The notes beneath the pieces were generated by a model. The model saw nothing but the letters and a program-made list of their open reading frames with translations, made no database searches and was not told the DNA's origin. Of a stretch of 64,000 nt of DNA, positions 54,829 to 62,955 are shown piece by piece. This DNA is from Cohnella herbarum (GTDB lineage: Bacteria > Bacillota > Bacilli > Paenibacillales > Paenibacillaceae). The position numbers and the translations under genes are program-made. Within the stretch, counting starts at the first letter, position 1, and every line of letters starts with the position of its first letter. Location of the stretch: the NCBI RefSeq assembly GCF_012849095.1, contig NZ_CP051680.1, positions 6,568,001 through 6,632,000 of the forward strand. Direction: 5' to 3'.

Positions 54829-56339
54829 CGGAGAACGGAGCCTCCTTTTCCCCGAGTTTGGCCGTAGTCGCCGGTGTTAAGAACTTAAAGCTTAAGTTTG
54901 CCGGAGAGGACGCCTTGTTGTTCAAGGGCGTTTCTCTTTCTTTCCGCGAAGGGGAGAAGACGCTGCTGCTCGGTCCGAGCGGATGCGGGAAATCGACGCT
55001 GCTTCAAGTGTTGAGCGGACTGATTCCCCGATCGATCGATGTTCCGATGATTGCCGATGAAACCGTCGTTCCTGAACGATGGGGATACGTGTTCCAAGAT
55101 CCGGATACGCAGTTCTGCATGTCTTACATGGATGAGGAAATAGCGTTCGTCTTAGAGAACTTGCGCATTCCCCGCGACGAGATGACACCGCTCATTCATC
55201 GTTATCTCGCTCAAGTCGGCTTGGATCTTCCGGACGTCCACGTCCCGATTCATACTTTGTCCCAAGGGATGAAGCAGCGGTTAGCCATCGCATCCGTTCT
55301 GGCCATGGAGCCGGAAGTGATCTTCTTGGACGAACCGACGGCGCTGCTGGATACCGAAGGCACGGAACTCGTGTGGTCAACGATTAGATCCCTATCCGGG
55401 GACAAAACGTTAATCGTCGTCGAGCACAAAATCGAAGGCGTGATCGACTTTTTCGACCGCGTAGTGGTGTTATCGGGAGATGGGGCGATGATCGCGGACG
55501 GCGCGCCGGCCGAAATTTTTGCGACCATGAGAAACGAACTTCAACAATACGGGATTTGGTATCCCGGCGTCTGGGAGCACTATCTAGAAATTAAACCTCG
55601 CAAGAAGGAAGCGCACCTACGCCATTCGAATGACGGGAGGGGCGTCTTCCTTGAAATGAACGATTTTCGCGGTATACGGGGGAGCGGGCGTCCGGTCATT
55701 GAAGTCGGCAAAGCTCTCGTCGCTCCCGGTCAATGGATCGGAGTCATCGGCAATAACGGAGCGGGCAAGAGTTCCTTGCTCCTCGCGATCATGCGACTGA
55801 TCAAGACGGAAGGGATTTGCAGCATAGCGGGCAGGGAGATCGATAACGTCGAGCAGGCGGCCGAGAATGTCGCGTTCGTTTTTCAGAATCCGGAATTTCA
55901 ATTCGTTACGCATTCGGTGCGAGAGGAGATCGAGTACTCGCTTTTGTTGGACGGCATGAGCTCCGAGAAACGGCGCGGGATAGCGGAGAAACTGATGGAT
56001 GAACTATATCTTCGGGAAGTTACCTCGCGTCATCCCTATCAGCTGTCGATGGGGCAGAAAAGACGGTTAAGCGTCGCGACGGCAATCGTGAGAGGGCAGA
56101 GCTTGCTGCTTCTAGACGAGCCGACCTTCGGGCTGGACGCCCGGAATACGTTCTCTCTATTGGAGAAACTGGAGAGGCTGCGTACCGAAGGTACGTCGAT
56201 AATCATGGTCACGCATGATGAGCGGATCGTGGAGAATTTCTGCACGGAGTCATGGACAATCGAGGACGGGAGACTTACCGATGCAACTGACCTTTCCGCA
56301 CAGGGAAACATGGCTTCACCGCGTCAATCCTACGCTTAA
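54825..56339 (+). CDS. ykoD: ECF transporter ATPase, double ABC domain
   Basis: 504 residues with two ABC ATPase domains: first Walker [36 protein letters not shown]; second Walker A IGNNGAGKSSLL, LSMGQKRRLSVATAI, LLDEPTFGLDARN. Both appear active. It supplies energy to YkoE/YkoC in one fused subunit. ATGA overlap with ykoE; the next gene starts inside its 3' end. Confidence 0.9.
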   Translation: MTENGASFSPSLAVVAGVKNLKLKFAGEDALLFKGVSLSFREGEKTLLLGPSGCGKSTLLQVLSGLIPRSIDVPMIADETVVPERWGYVFQDPDTQFCMSYMDEEIAFVLENLRIPRDEMTPLIHRYLAQVGLDLPDVHVPIHTLSQGMKQRLAIASVLAMEPEVIFLDEPTALLDTEGTELVWSTIRSLSGDKTLIVVEHKIEGVIDFFDRVVVLSGDGAMIADGAPAEIFATMRNELQQYGIWYPGVWEHYLEIKPRKKEAHLRHSNDGRGVFLEMNDFRGIRGSGRPVIEVGKALVAPGQWIGVIGNNGAGKSSLLLAIMRLIKTEGICSIAGREIDNVEQAAENVAFVFQNPEFQFVTHSVREEIEYSLLLDGMSSEKRRGIAEKLMDELYLREVTSRHPYQLSMGQKRRLSVATAIVRGQSLLLLDEPTFGLDARNTFSLLEKLERLRTEGTSIIMVTHDERIVENFCTESWTIEDGRLTDATDLSAQGNMASPRQSYA

Positions 56340-57072
56340 GATCGTACTGTTCTCTTTATGGTTCGCGGCAGTTATCCTCATTCACGATTTTAGCGTCATG
56401 ATGAACGTTGCTATCGGGTCGGTATTGCTCCTTCCGTGGTCCGGACATCCATGGCGGAGGCTGCTTCTATACGCTTCTCCTTTCTTGCTGGTGTTCGTGT
56501 CGACGTCTACGGGAATGATGTTTTTCGGTAAAGGAGAGACGGAGTGGTTCCGATGGGGATTGGTGAACATTACGGAAGAAAGCTTCTTCAGAGGGCTGCA
56601 CCTGGGGTTCAGAGCGCTTAGCATGGCGGCCGTAGGACTTCTGTTCGGTCTAACGACTCGGCCGGTTAGCCTATTCTATTCCCTCATGCAGCAAGGAAGA
56701 TTATCTCCGAAGTACGCGTACAGTTTCTTGGCCGCGATGAGGTTGGTTCCCATTCTGGTCGAAGAGTTTCAAACCCTGCGCCATGCTTTGAAAGTCAGGG
56801 GAATGCGTAAACGAAGCCAGATTGTAAACTTCTACCAATTATTGTATCGATACGCGATTCCGCTTCTCGCCCAGAGCATCCGACGTGCCCACAGAATTGC
56901 GGTAGCGATGGAGGCGAAGCGGTTTGCCGGGGAGGCCAAGAGAACTTATTATTATATTATCGGTTTCTCTTACCGGGACATCGTATTCGCGGGATATGCA
57001 GTCGGCGTATTCTGGGTCGCGTTGACGGTCGGATCGGAGTGGCCTTACGCGGATTTTACCGATGTTCGCTAA
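56281..57072 (+). CDS. ykoC: ECF transporter T component
   Basis: 263 residues. ATG 56281 (GGGAGA before) lies 59 bp inside the end of ykoD; the longer frame upstream is ykoD in another frame. Helices at about 20-60, 70-90, 110-130 and near the C-terminus. The coupling helices carry RMVPILVEEFQTLRHALKVRGMRK-type sequence (AMRLVPIL..., A-R-G motif as VRGMR) and AMEAKRFAG. Confidence 0.88.
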   Translation: MQLTFPHRETWLHRVNPTLKIVLFSLWFAAVILIHDFSVMMNVAIGSVLLLPWSGHPWRRLLLYASPFLLVFVSTSTGMMFFGKGETEWFRWGLVNITEESFFRGLHLGFRALSMAAVGLLFGLTTRPVSLFYSLMQQGRLSPKYAYSFLAAMRLVPILVEEFQTLRHALKVRGMRKRSQIVNFYQLLYRYAIPLLAQSIRRAHRIAVAMEAKRFAGEAKRTYYYIIGFSYRDIVFAGYAVGVFWVALTVGSEWPYADFTDVR

Positions 57073-57112
57073 GCGGCAGGGTGAATCGCATAATAGTTGG
57101 AGGTTGGAGAGT

Positions 57113-57598
57113 ATGATTCTGAACGAGAAAATAAAAGCATCCGAGGTTCTGTTAACGGGAGTAGATGGAGAAGATTTAGGGGTCGTATCGCGGGACGAGG
57201 CATTGGCGCTAGCCCGCAAGTTCAAAGTGGATTTGGTGTGCACTTCTCTGTATAGCAGTCCGCCGCCTTGTAAATTAGTTTCCAAAGGGGCGGCCAAACA
57301 AGAAGCATCGAAGGAAAAGCAAGACGCCCGGAAGAAGGAGCAGCCTTCCAAGCTTAAGGAGATCAGGCTAACGGCGAATATCGAGGAGCATGATTACGAT
57401 ACGAAATGCAGGCAAGCGGAGAAGCTGCTCGCTTCGGGTAACGCGGTTCAACTGGTCGTAAAAATACAAGGCAAAGAAGGGCCGAAGGCGAAGGAGTTGC
57501 TGGAGCGGTTGCTGAAGGATTTGGCCGCCGGCGGGAAGAAGGAAACCGGCATCCAGCTTAGCGGCAAACAAGCGGCCGTTCGGGTTAATCCGTTATAA
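57113..57598 (+). CDS. IF-3-like translation factor (InfC paralogue)
   Basis: 161 residues, from ATG 57113 after TTGGAGAGT. N-domain: ILNEKIKASEVLLTGVDGEDLGVVSRDEALALARK, like IF-3. The linker is Lys/Glu/Ala-rich (QEASKEKQDARKKEQ). C-domain: KEIRLTANIEEHDYDTKCRQAEKLLASGNAVQLVVKIQGKE. The genuine infC normally heads infC-rpmI-rplT, which is not here, so this is a second, divergent copy. It may act as a ribosome factor under special conditions; follows the riboswitch operon by 40 bp and may be read through. Confidence 0.85.
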   Translation: MILNEKIKASEVLLTGVDGEDLGVVSRDEALALARKFKVDLVCTSLYSSPPPCKLVSKGAAKQEASKEKQDARKKEQPSKLKEIRLTANIEEHDYDTKCRQAEKLLASGNAVQLVVKIQGKEGPKAKELLERLLKDLAAGGKKETGIQLSGKQAAVRVNPL

Positions 57599-57673
57599 TC
57601 GGTTACCATCGGCTGTTTGCCGGCGAAGGAGAAGATTTTTGTTTGCCAGGAATGAGGAGAAGAGGAAACCTTA

Positions 57674-58738
57674 ATGATTAACATTCCCGAGTCTATCGTG
57701 CGCGAAGTGCGCGACAACGCCGCAAACGGCGATCGTAACGGTCGATTGACTCCGACGATATTGAATTACATTTACGATGCGAAGCTATTCAAAGTGTTCG
57801 TTCCGGAACAGTTAAACGGACTCATGCTTCCCTTGCCTGATGCACTGCGCGTGTTCGAGCAGGCGGCTAGAGTCGATGGCAGCTTCGGTTGGTTGGTCAC
57901 GATCGGGTCGGGCGGCGGATTTTTCTCCGCTACGCTGCCTCCCGCTCAAGCGCGCGAGCTGTTCGGCGGCACGAACGCCGTCGTCGCGGGAAGCGGACAT
58001 GCTAACGGAATCGCCCGACCGGTCGAAGGCGGATATCTCGTTAGCGGTCAATGGAAATACTGCAGCGGGTCGACTTACGCTAGTCTCTTTACCGCTAATT
58101 GCCGGATAGAGGGCTTGGAGGGCGAGGAAACCATAATTCGTTCGTTCGCTTTCTTGCCTGATCAGGTAAACATCATTCAGGATTGGAACTCCTTCGGTTT
58201 GAAGGGGACGGAGAGCCATTCGATCTCGGTGGACAACGCATACGTCCCCTCGGATCGCACGTTCGATATTATGGACAACCCTAACTACGACGATCCGATT
58301 TTCCGGTATCCGTTCATGCCGTTCGCCCAGACGTCCTTCGCCGCGGTTAGTCTTGGCATATGCCGACATTTCGCGGAGGAAGCTCGTTCCTTCGCCGAAG
58401 AGAAAAGAGAAGAGTGGAGTCGAAGCCGATCTCAACGCATGGAAGGACTATTGCGCGCGCTTGGCGAGCAAGATGCTTCATTGAAAGCCGTTGCAGACCA
58501 ATTCTATGAGACGGTCGAACGGACGTGGACATCATTCGGGACTAACGGAGAGATGACGGAGCAACAACAGCTCGAAGTCGGAACGATCAGCCAGCGGTTG
58601 GCCAAAAGTACATTAGCATATGCGCATATGATTTTTCCGTTGCTTGGAATGGCCGTATTAATGGAAGACAACGCGATCAACGCGATTTGGCGGGATCTTC
58701 ACACGGTGACCCAACATTCGGTTCTTGTTCCGGGATGA
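57674..58738 (+). CDS. Acyl-CoA dehydrogenase-family flavin monooxygenase-like protein
   Basis: 354 residues. The acyl-CoA dehydrogenase fold is clear (VFEQAARVDGSFGWLVTIGSGG, GSGHANGIARPVEGGYLVSGQWKYCSG, DWNSFGLKGTESHSISV), closest to the DszC/HpaB-like branch that oxidises small molecules with FMN or FAD rather than acyl-CoA. The C-terminus is a four-helix bundle. ATG 57674 with GAGGAAACC before. Followed by a YhdH-type oxidoreductase 44 bp on. Confidence 0.8.
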   Translation: MINIPESIVREVRDNAANGDRNGRLTPTILNYIYDAKLFKVFVPEQLNGLMLPLPDALRVFEQAARVDGSFGWLVTIGSGGGFFSATLPPAQARELFGGTNAVVAGSGHANGIARPVEGGYLVSGQWKYCSGSTYASLFTANCRIEGLEGEETIIRSFAFLPDQVNIIQDWNSFGLKGTESHSISVDNAYVPSDRTFDIMDNPNYDDPIFRYPFMPFAQTSFAAVSLGICRHFAEEARSFAEEKREEWSRSRSQRMEGLLRALGEQDASLKAVADQFYETVERTWTSFGTNGEMTEQQQLEVGTISQRLAKSTLAYAHMIFPLLGMAVLMEDNAINAIWRDLHTVTQHSVLVPG

Positions 58739-58782
58739 GCTCATGATCGGGGTGTTAAACGGAGAGGGAGGTTTGGCGGATT

Positions 58783-59769
58783 ATGGATGCATTCAAAGCT
58801 TTAGTGGCGGATCGCGAAGGCGACGAAGTGCGGATCGGTACTCGAAGGATGACCGCGGCGCAATTGCCCGAGGGCGAAGTGCTGGTGCGGGTCGTCTATT
58901 CCAGCGTGAACTATAAAGACGGGTTGGCTTCCATTCCGAACGGAAATATCGTGAAGGATTATCCGTTCATTCCGGGAATCGATCTAGCCGGTATCGTCGT
59001 GTCTAGCGAGGATAGTCGGTTTAGGGAAGGCGACGAGATTCTCGTCACGGGATTCGGGCTTGGCGTCAACCGCTTCGGCGGGTACAGCGAGTATGCGAAG
59101 GTGCCGGCGGATTGGGTCGTTAAGCTGCCTGCGGGACTTTCGCTGAAGGAAGCGATGATCTTCGGGACCGCGGGGTTTACGGCGGCAATGTCGGTTCAAG
59201 CGTTGCAGGCCGGCGGAGTGGATCCGAAGAGCGGGCCGGTACTCGTAACGGGAGCGACGGGCGGAGTCGGAAGCGTATCGATCGCGATTCTGGCGAAGCT
59301 AGGTTATGAAGTCGTGGCGAGCACGGGGAAAAAGGAGGCGGCAGACGAGTTGCTTCGGCTTGGCGCGACCCGCGTAATCGGACGAGAGGAGCTCTTCCCG
59401 GAGAAGCCTCGCCCCCTTGGCCGGGAAACGTGGGCAGGCGTCGTCGATTGCGTCGGCGGGAAATCGCTCGCCTCCATCTTAAGCAACGTGAAATACGGCG
59501 GCACTGTAGCGGCGAGCGGATTGACGGGGGGGAGCGAGCTCGAGACGACCGTCTTCCCCTTCATCCTTCGTGGCATTCGGCTAATCGGAATCGACTCCGT
59601 CCAAGCTTCAATGTCGGCGAGGAGGCGGGTGTGGGAGCTTCTTGCATCGGAATACAAACCGGAGGGATTAGCATCTATAGCTTCCGAAATCTCTTTAGAG
59701 CAAATTCCGTCCGCCCTCTCCGCGATTCTCTCTGGGCAATCCCGCGGCAGAGTCGTTGTTAAGCTATAG
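58783..59769 (+). CDS. YhdH/YhfP-family quinone oxidoreductase (MDR superfamily)
   Basis: 328 residues. SSVNYKDGLASIPNGNIVKDYPFIPGIDLAG and NADPH loop TGATGGVGSVSIAIL are typical of the YhdH (acryloyl-CoA reductase, AcuI-like) group, zinc-free. ATG 58783 follows GGAGGTTTGG. It probably reduces an activated double bond; link to the neighbouring flavoprotein is uncertain. Confidence 0.88.
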   Translation: MDAFKALVADREGDEVRIGTRRMTAAQLPEGEVLVRVVYSSVNYKDGLASIPNGNIVKDYPFIPGIDLAGIVVSSEDSRFREGDEILVTGFGLGVNRFGGYSEYAKVPADWVVKLPAGLSLKEAMIFGTAGFTAAMSVQALQAGGVDPKSGPVLVTGATGGVGSVSIAILAKLGYEVVASTGKKEAADELLRLGATRVIGREELFPEKPRPLGRETWAGVVDCVGGKSLASILSNVKYGGTVAASGLTGGSELETTVFPFILRGIRLIGIDSVQASMSARRRVWELLASEYKPEGLASIASEISLEQIPSALSAILSGQSRGRVVVKL

Positions 59770-59837
59770 AGCCGTTCGGGAGCAAAGTCTATCGATGTCG
59801 TGGCTCGGCTGACGGTCGATGTGTCGTTGTTCCTCGG

Positions 59838-61028
59838 TCAGCGACTGGCGGTATTCCCTGATTCTAGCGGAATACCGCTTTTTATCATGAATAGAGGAAT
59901 GATGATCACCAAACCTGCGAGGAAGAATAGACCGGCGACCGCATACAACGGAACGAGCGAGATCGCGTTCTTGACGATGCCGGACAGCATCATCGTAACG
60001 ACTATTGATCCCATGAGCAGCGGAGTCAGAATGCGGTTGACCCTACCGATGAACGATTCCTGCCTATTTCGCATAATCTTCGTGTTCATTCCGATATGGA
60101 TGAACGGGAACAAGAATCCGCTAATGAATTGAAGTCCCAGCGTCAGCCAGTACTCCGTCGAGAGGCCGCTGCCGATAATCTCCAAGCTCATTGCCATCGC
60201 GCCGCCGATAATCATCGTAACGCCGTTGACCAATAGAAACCATTGCAAATCGTTTTCCGCTCTTCCGAGCCTTTCCGTCATGAGGAAAATCGCCAGCGGC
60301 TGAATCAGGCCAAGGCCGAGCCCCGCTGCGATACATACGCCACCGAGTTTGCGAAATAGGATGCTGGACCGCACGTAGCGATACTCTGCCTTAACATCTT
60401 CTAATATATGCGAGTTTTGTTTTTCCCCATCATCTTGACGATCGCTGGGCAGGATAGCCAGCAATGCGGCGGATATCAGAAAGGAAGCGCCCATTATACC
60501 GATTGAAGTCTCGATGCCGAAGTTCCGATAAACGAACGTGCCGACGATCGGTCCGAAGATCATAAATACCGCGTACAACGTTTGATACACTGACATTCCC
60601 TTCTGCACTAAATGTTCAGGCACATGCAGTTTGAATAACTTCATACCGGAGAGGTGCGTAAATTGAGACAATATCGCCGAGACCAACGTTGCGAAGAATA
60701 CCGCTTTCCATGAACCGTTCTCCATCGCGAACAACACCCCGAGAATGGATGCCGCGCTTAACAGGTCGCACCGCACCATAGTCTTTTTCGGCCGCCAGCG
60801 TTTCGCCAACGTCCCTCCGATAAACGAAAAAATGAAGATCGGCGCATATTCCGCGACCGAGATGAATGAAACGGCCAATGAGTCGCCGCCGGTCATGTCG
60901 ATTACGTAAAACAGGATAGCGATATTTCTCACCCATACCCCGATTTGCAAAAACAAAGCAGAGACGATAATCGTTTGCGCGAAACGGTTGCTCAGAATCG
61001 ATGGTCCAGAAACAGGCGGATTGCTCAT
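59838..61028 (-). CDS. MFS transporter
   Basis: 396 residues (TTG 61031 or ATG 61028, AAAGGAAG before). Twelve hydrophobic helices, a typical A-like loop (FIGGTLAKRWRPKKTMVRCDLL) between helices 2 and 3, and a charged central linker (LPSDRQDDGEKQNSHILEDVKAEYRY, about 200-225). Resembles drug or macrolide exporters of Bacillales; substrate unknown. Confidence 0.85.
   Translation of the reverse strand: MSNPPVSGPSILSNRFAQTIIVSALFLQIGVWVRNIAILFYVIDMTGGDSLAVSFISVAEYAPIFIFSFIGGTLAKRWRPKKTMVRCDLLSAASILGVLFAMENGSWKAVFFATLVSAILSQFTHLSGMKLFKLHVPEHLVQKGMSVYQTLYAVFMIFGPIVGTFVYRNFGIETSIGIMGASFLISAALLAILPSDRQDDGEKQNSHILEDVKAEYRYVRSSILFRKLGGVCIAAGLGLGLIQPLAIFLMTERLGRAENDLQWFLLVNGVTMIIGGAMAMSLEIIGSGLSTEYWLTLGLQFISGFLFPFIHIGMNTKIMRNRQESFIGRVNRILTPLLMGSIVVTMMLSGIVKNAISLVPLYAVAGLFFLAGLVIIIPLFMIKSGIPLESGNTASR
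59847..59882 (+). terminator. Terminator inside the end of the convergent MFS gene
   Basis: GCGGTATTCC pairs perfectly with GGAATACCGC, loop of 11, then TTTTT. It lies within the last codons of the minus-strand MFS gene. Confidence 0.8.
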
Positions 61029-61317
61029 CAATGAATCGCTTCCTTTCGAAATCCCTTTTTGACGATCCCGTTGTTGTTCTCCCTGAATTTTACGGAAAAT
61101 TTCAGAAGGGGCAGAAGCTTCGCAAGAATGAAAGTGATCTCCGCCCCGAGGCTGAAATTCGAATTCAAATTCGCAAACTCGGCATGAAAAGACAACGAAG
61201 GATCAAATAGTCTTATATCCCGAAGCGCGTTGCGAGATGGATAATGGAAGGTGCAGCCGTGAGAGTACTAGAGCGATCTGACAAGACTGGCGGCATATAT
61301 AGTCAAGGAAAGCGAGA

Positions 61318-62955
61318 GTGCGCGAGATGAAGCTGGGAGTAGCCTATTATCCGGAGCATAACAAGCGGGAGCAGTGGAATCGTGATTTAGAGCAAATAAA
61401 AGAAGCAGGCATAGAAAGAGTACGGATTGCGGAGTTCGCGTGGTCGAGGCTGGAGCCGAATAACGGGGAGTTCCGGTGGGAGTGGCTGGATCAATTCATA
61501 ACGCTGGCTGAGGAATACGGGCTGGAGGTGATTCTATGCACGCCGACGGCTTGTCCGCCGATTTGGTTGGTGGAGGAGTTTCCGGATGTGATTCCGGTAG
61601 ACGAGGAAGGGCGTCGCAACGTCTTCGGGGCGAGGCAGCATCGTTGCTATAATTCTCCCCCTTATCTTCATTACTCTCTGCGAATCGTCGAACGGATGGC
61701 GATCCGTTACGGGAGTAATGCCAACGTCGTTGCATGGCAACTGGACAACGAATTCGGCGGCGAGCAGAAGCGGTGTTATTGCGATCACTGTAAGGCAGCA
61801 TTCCAGAATGCGATGAAGGCGAAGTACGATACGATAGATGAGCTTAACGAGCGATGGGGTAACGTATTCTGGTCGATGGAATATCAGCGGTTCGATCAGA
61901 TCGCTACGCCGAAGAAATACAAGGCGGACTTGTGGTTGAAAAATAATCCGAGCCTGGAGATGGAATATTCGAGGTTCTCCTCGGATGCGATCGTTCGATA
62001 TAGCCGCGAGCAGATTCGACTAATCCGGCAACATAACGTCGGCGAGAGCCGTCCGATTACGACGAATCGTTTCCCGCTGAATTGGGGAGATAACGTACAT
62101 TGGCCGGAGTTGGTGCGGGATCTGGACGTTGCCGGAATCGATCTCTATAGCGAGCATTTACACGAAATCGCCTTCTACGCGGACTTTAACTATAGCTTAA
62201 AGCCGGGAGCTTCGTGGTTCATGGAGTACGGTCCTAACGTAAAAAACTTACGCGAAGGAATGGAACAGCTGCGGGGCAGAGGGTGCGATTGGTTTACCGT
62301 GTTCAAGTTCAAGCCGTTCCCGTTCGGTCAGGAACAGGGTTTGCAGGAGCTTGTCACATTGACGGGCGAACCGACCGACAGCTATCGAGTGCTGCAAGAG
62401 TGGTCGTCTTCGTATTCGGGAGATTCCGTATCGGTAACGAAAGTCGTGCCGTTCGTTCAATCGGGTGTAGGTCTCTTTTTCGATTTCGAGAGCTCATGGG
62501 TCTATACGATCAGCGTTTGGGGAGCGCAAATCCATCACCGGATGCATTATCCGAACTACGTAATCGACACGGTATACAAGAGTCTGTATCGGGAAAATGA
62601 ATCTCACCGGATTGTATGGGATGCAGATGGAGTGGAGGGGCTCCATACGCTCATCGTACCTTTGCACATTGTCCATGATCGTGCGTTGGAAGACGCGTTC
62701 TTGAGATTCGTGGACAACGGGGGCGCCCTTGTCGTCACTTCGGATCTGTTCCAGAAGAATGCCGAGAACGTATTCCTCGATGAGATTCCGCGAATCTACT
62801 CGGAGTTGTTCGGACTGTCCTCGTTTATTGTACGTCCAGCAACGGAGGAACCGGTGCTGCTTCGCAAGTCCTGGGGCGCGGGTAAAGTTATCGTCGTAAA
62901 CAAAGACGCTACCCCCAGCGAATGGGAGAGCGTCGTTAAAGAGCTTAATATTTGA
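61318..62955 (+). CDS. GH42 beta-galactosidase-like enzyme, short form
   Basis: 545 residues. MKLGVAYYPEHNKREQW is the family start; acid/base E145 in QLDNEFGG; the zinc-type cysteines C110, C153, C155 and C158 (RCYCDHC) are those of the A4-type galactosidase. The nucleophile is probably E303 in WFMEYGPNVKN. A normal GH42 has about 650-690 residues; the final beta domain is missing or cut short here. No signal peptide, so cytoplasmic. Start GTG 61318 (AAGGA eight bases before) or ATG 61327. Ends 11 bp inside the next, convergent gene. Confidence 0.85.
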   Translation: MREMKLGVAYYPEHNKREQWNRDLEQIKEAGIERVRIAEFAWSRLEPNNGEFRWEWLDQFITLAEEYGLEVILCTPTACPPIWLVEEFPDVIPVDEEGRRNVFGARQHRCYNSPPYLHYSLRIVERMAIRYGSNANVVAWQLDNEFGGEQKRCYCDHCKAAFQNAMKAKYDTIDELNERWGNVFWSMEYQRFDQIATPKKYKADLWLKNNPSLEMEYSRFSSDAIVRYSREQIRLIRQHNVGESRPITTNRFPLNWGDNVHWPELVRDLDVAGIDLYSEHLHEIAFYADFNYSLKPGASWFMEYGPNVKNLREGMEQLRGRGCDWFTVFKFKPFPFGQEQGLQELVTLTGEPTDSYRVLQEWSSSYSGDSVSVTKVVPFVQSGVGLFFDFESSWVYTISVWGAQIHHRMHYPNYVIDTVYKSLYRENESHRIVWDADGVEGLHTLIVPLHIVHDRALEDAFLRFVDNGGALVVTSDLFQKNAENVFLDEIPRIYSELFGLSSFIVRPATEEPVLLRKSWGAGKVIVVNKDATPSEWESVVKELNI

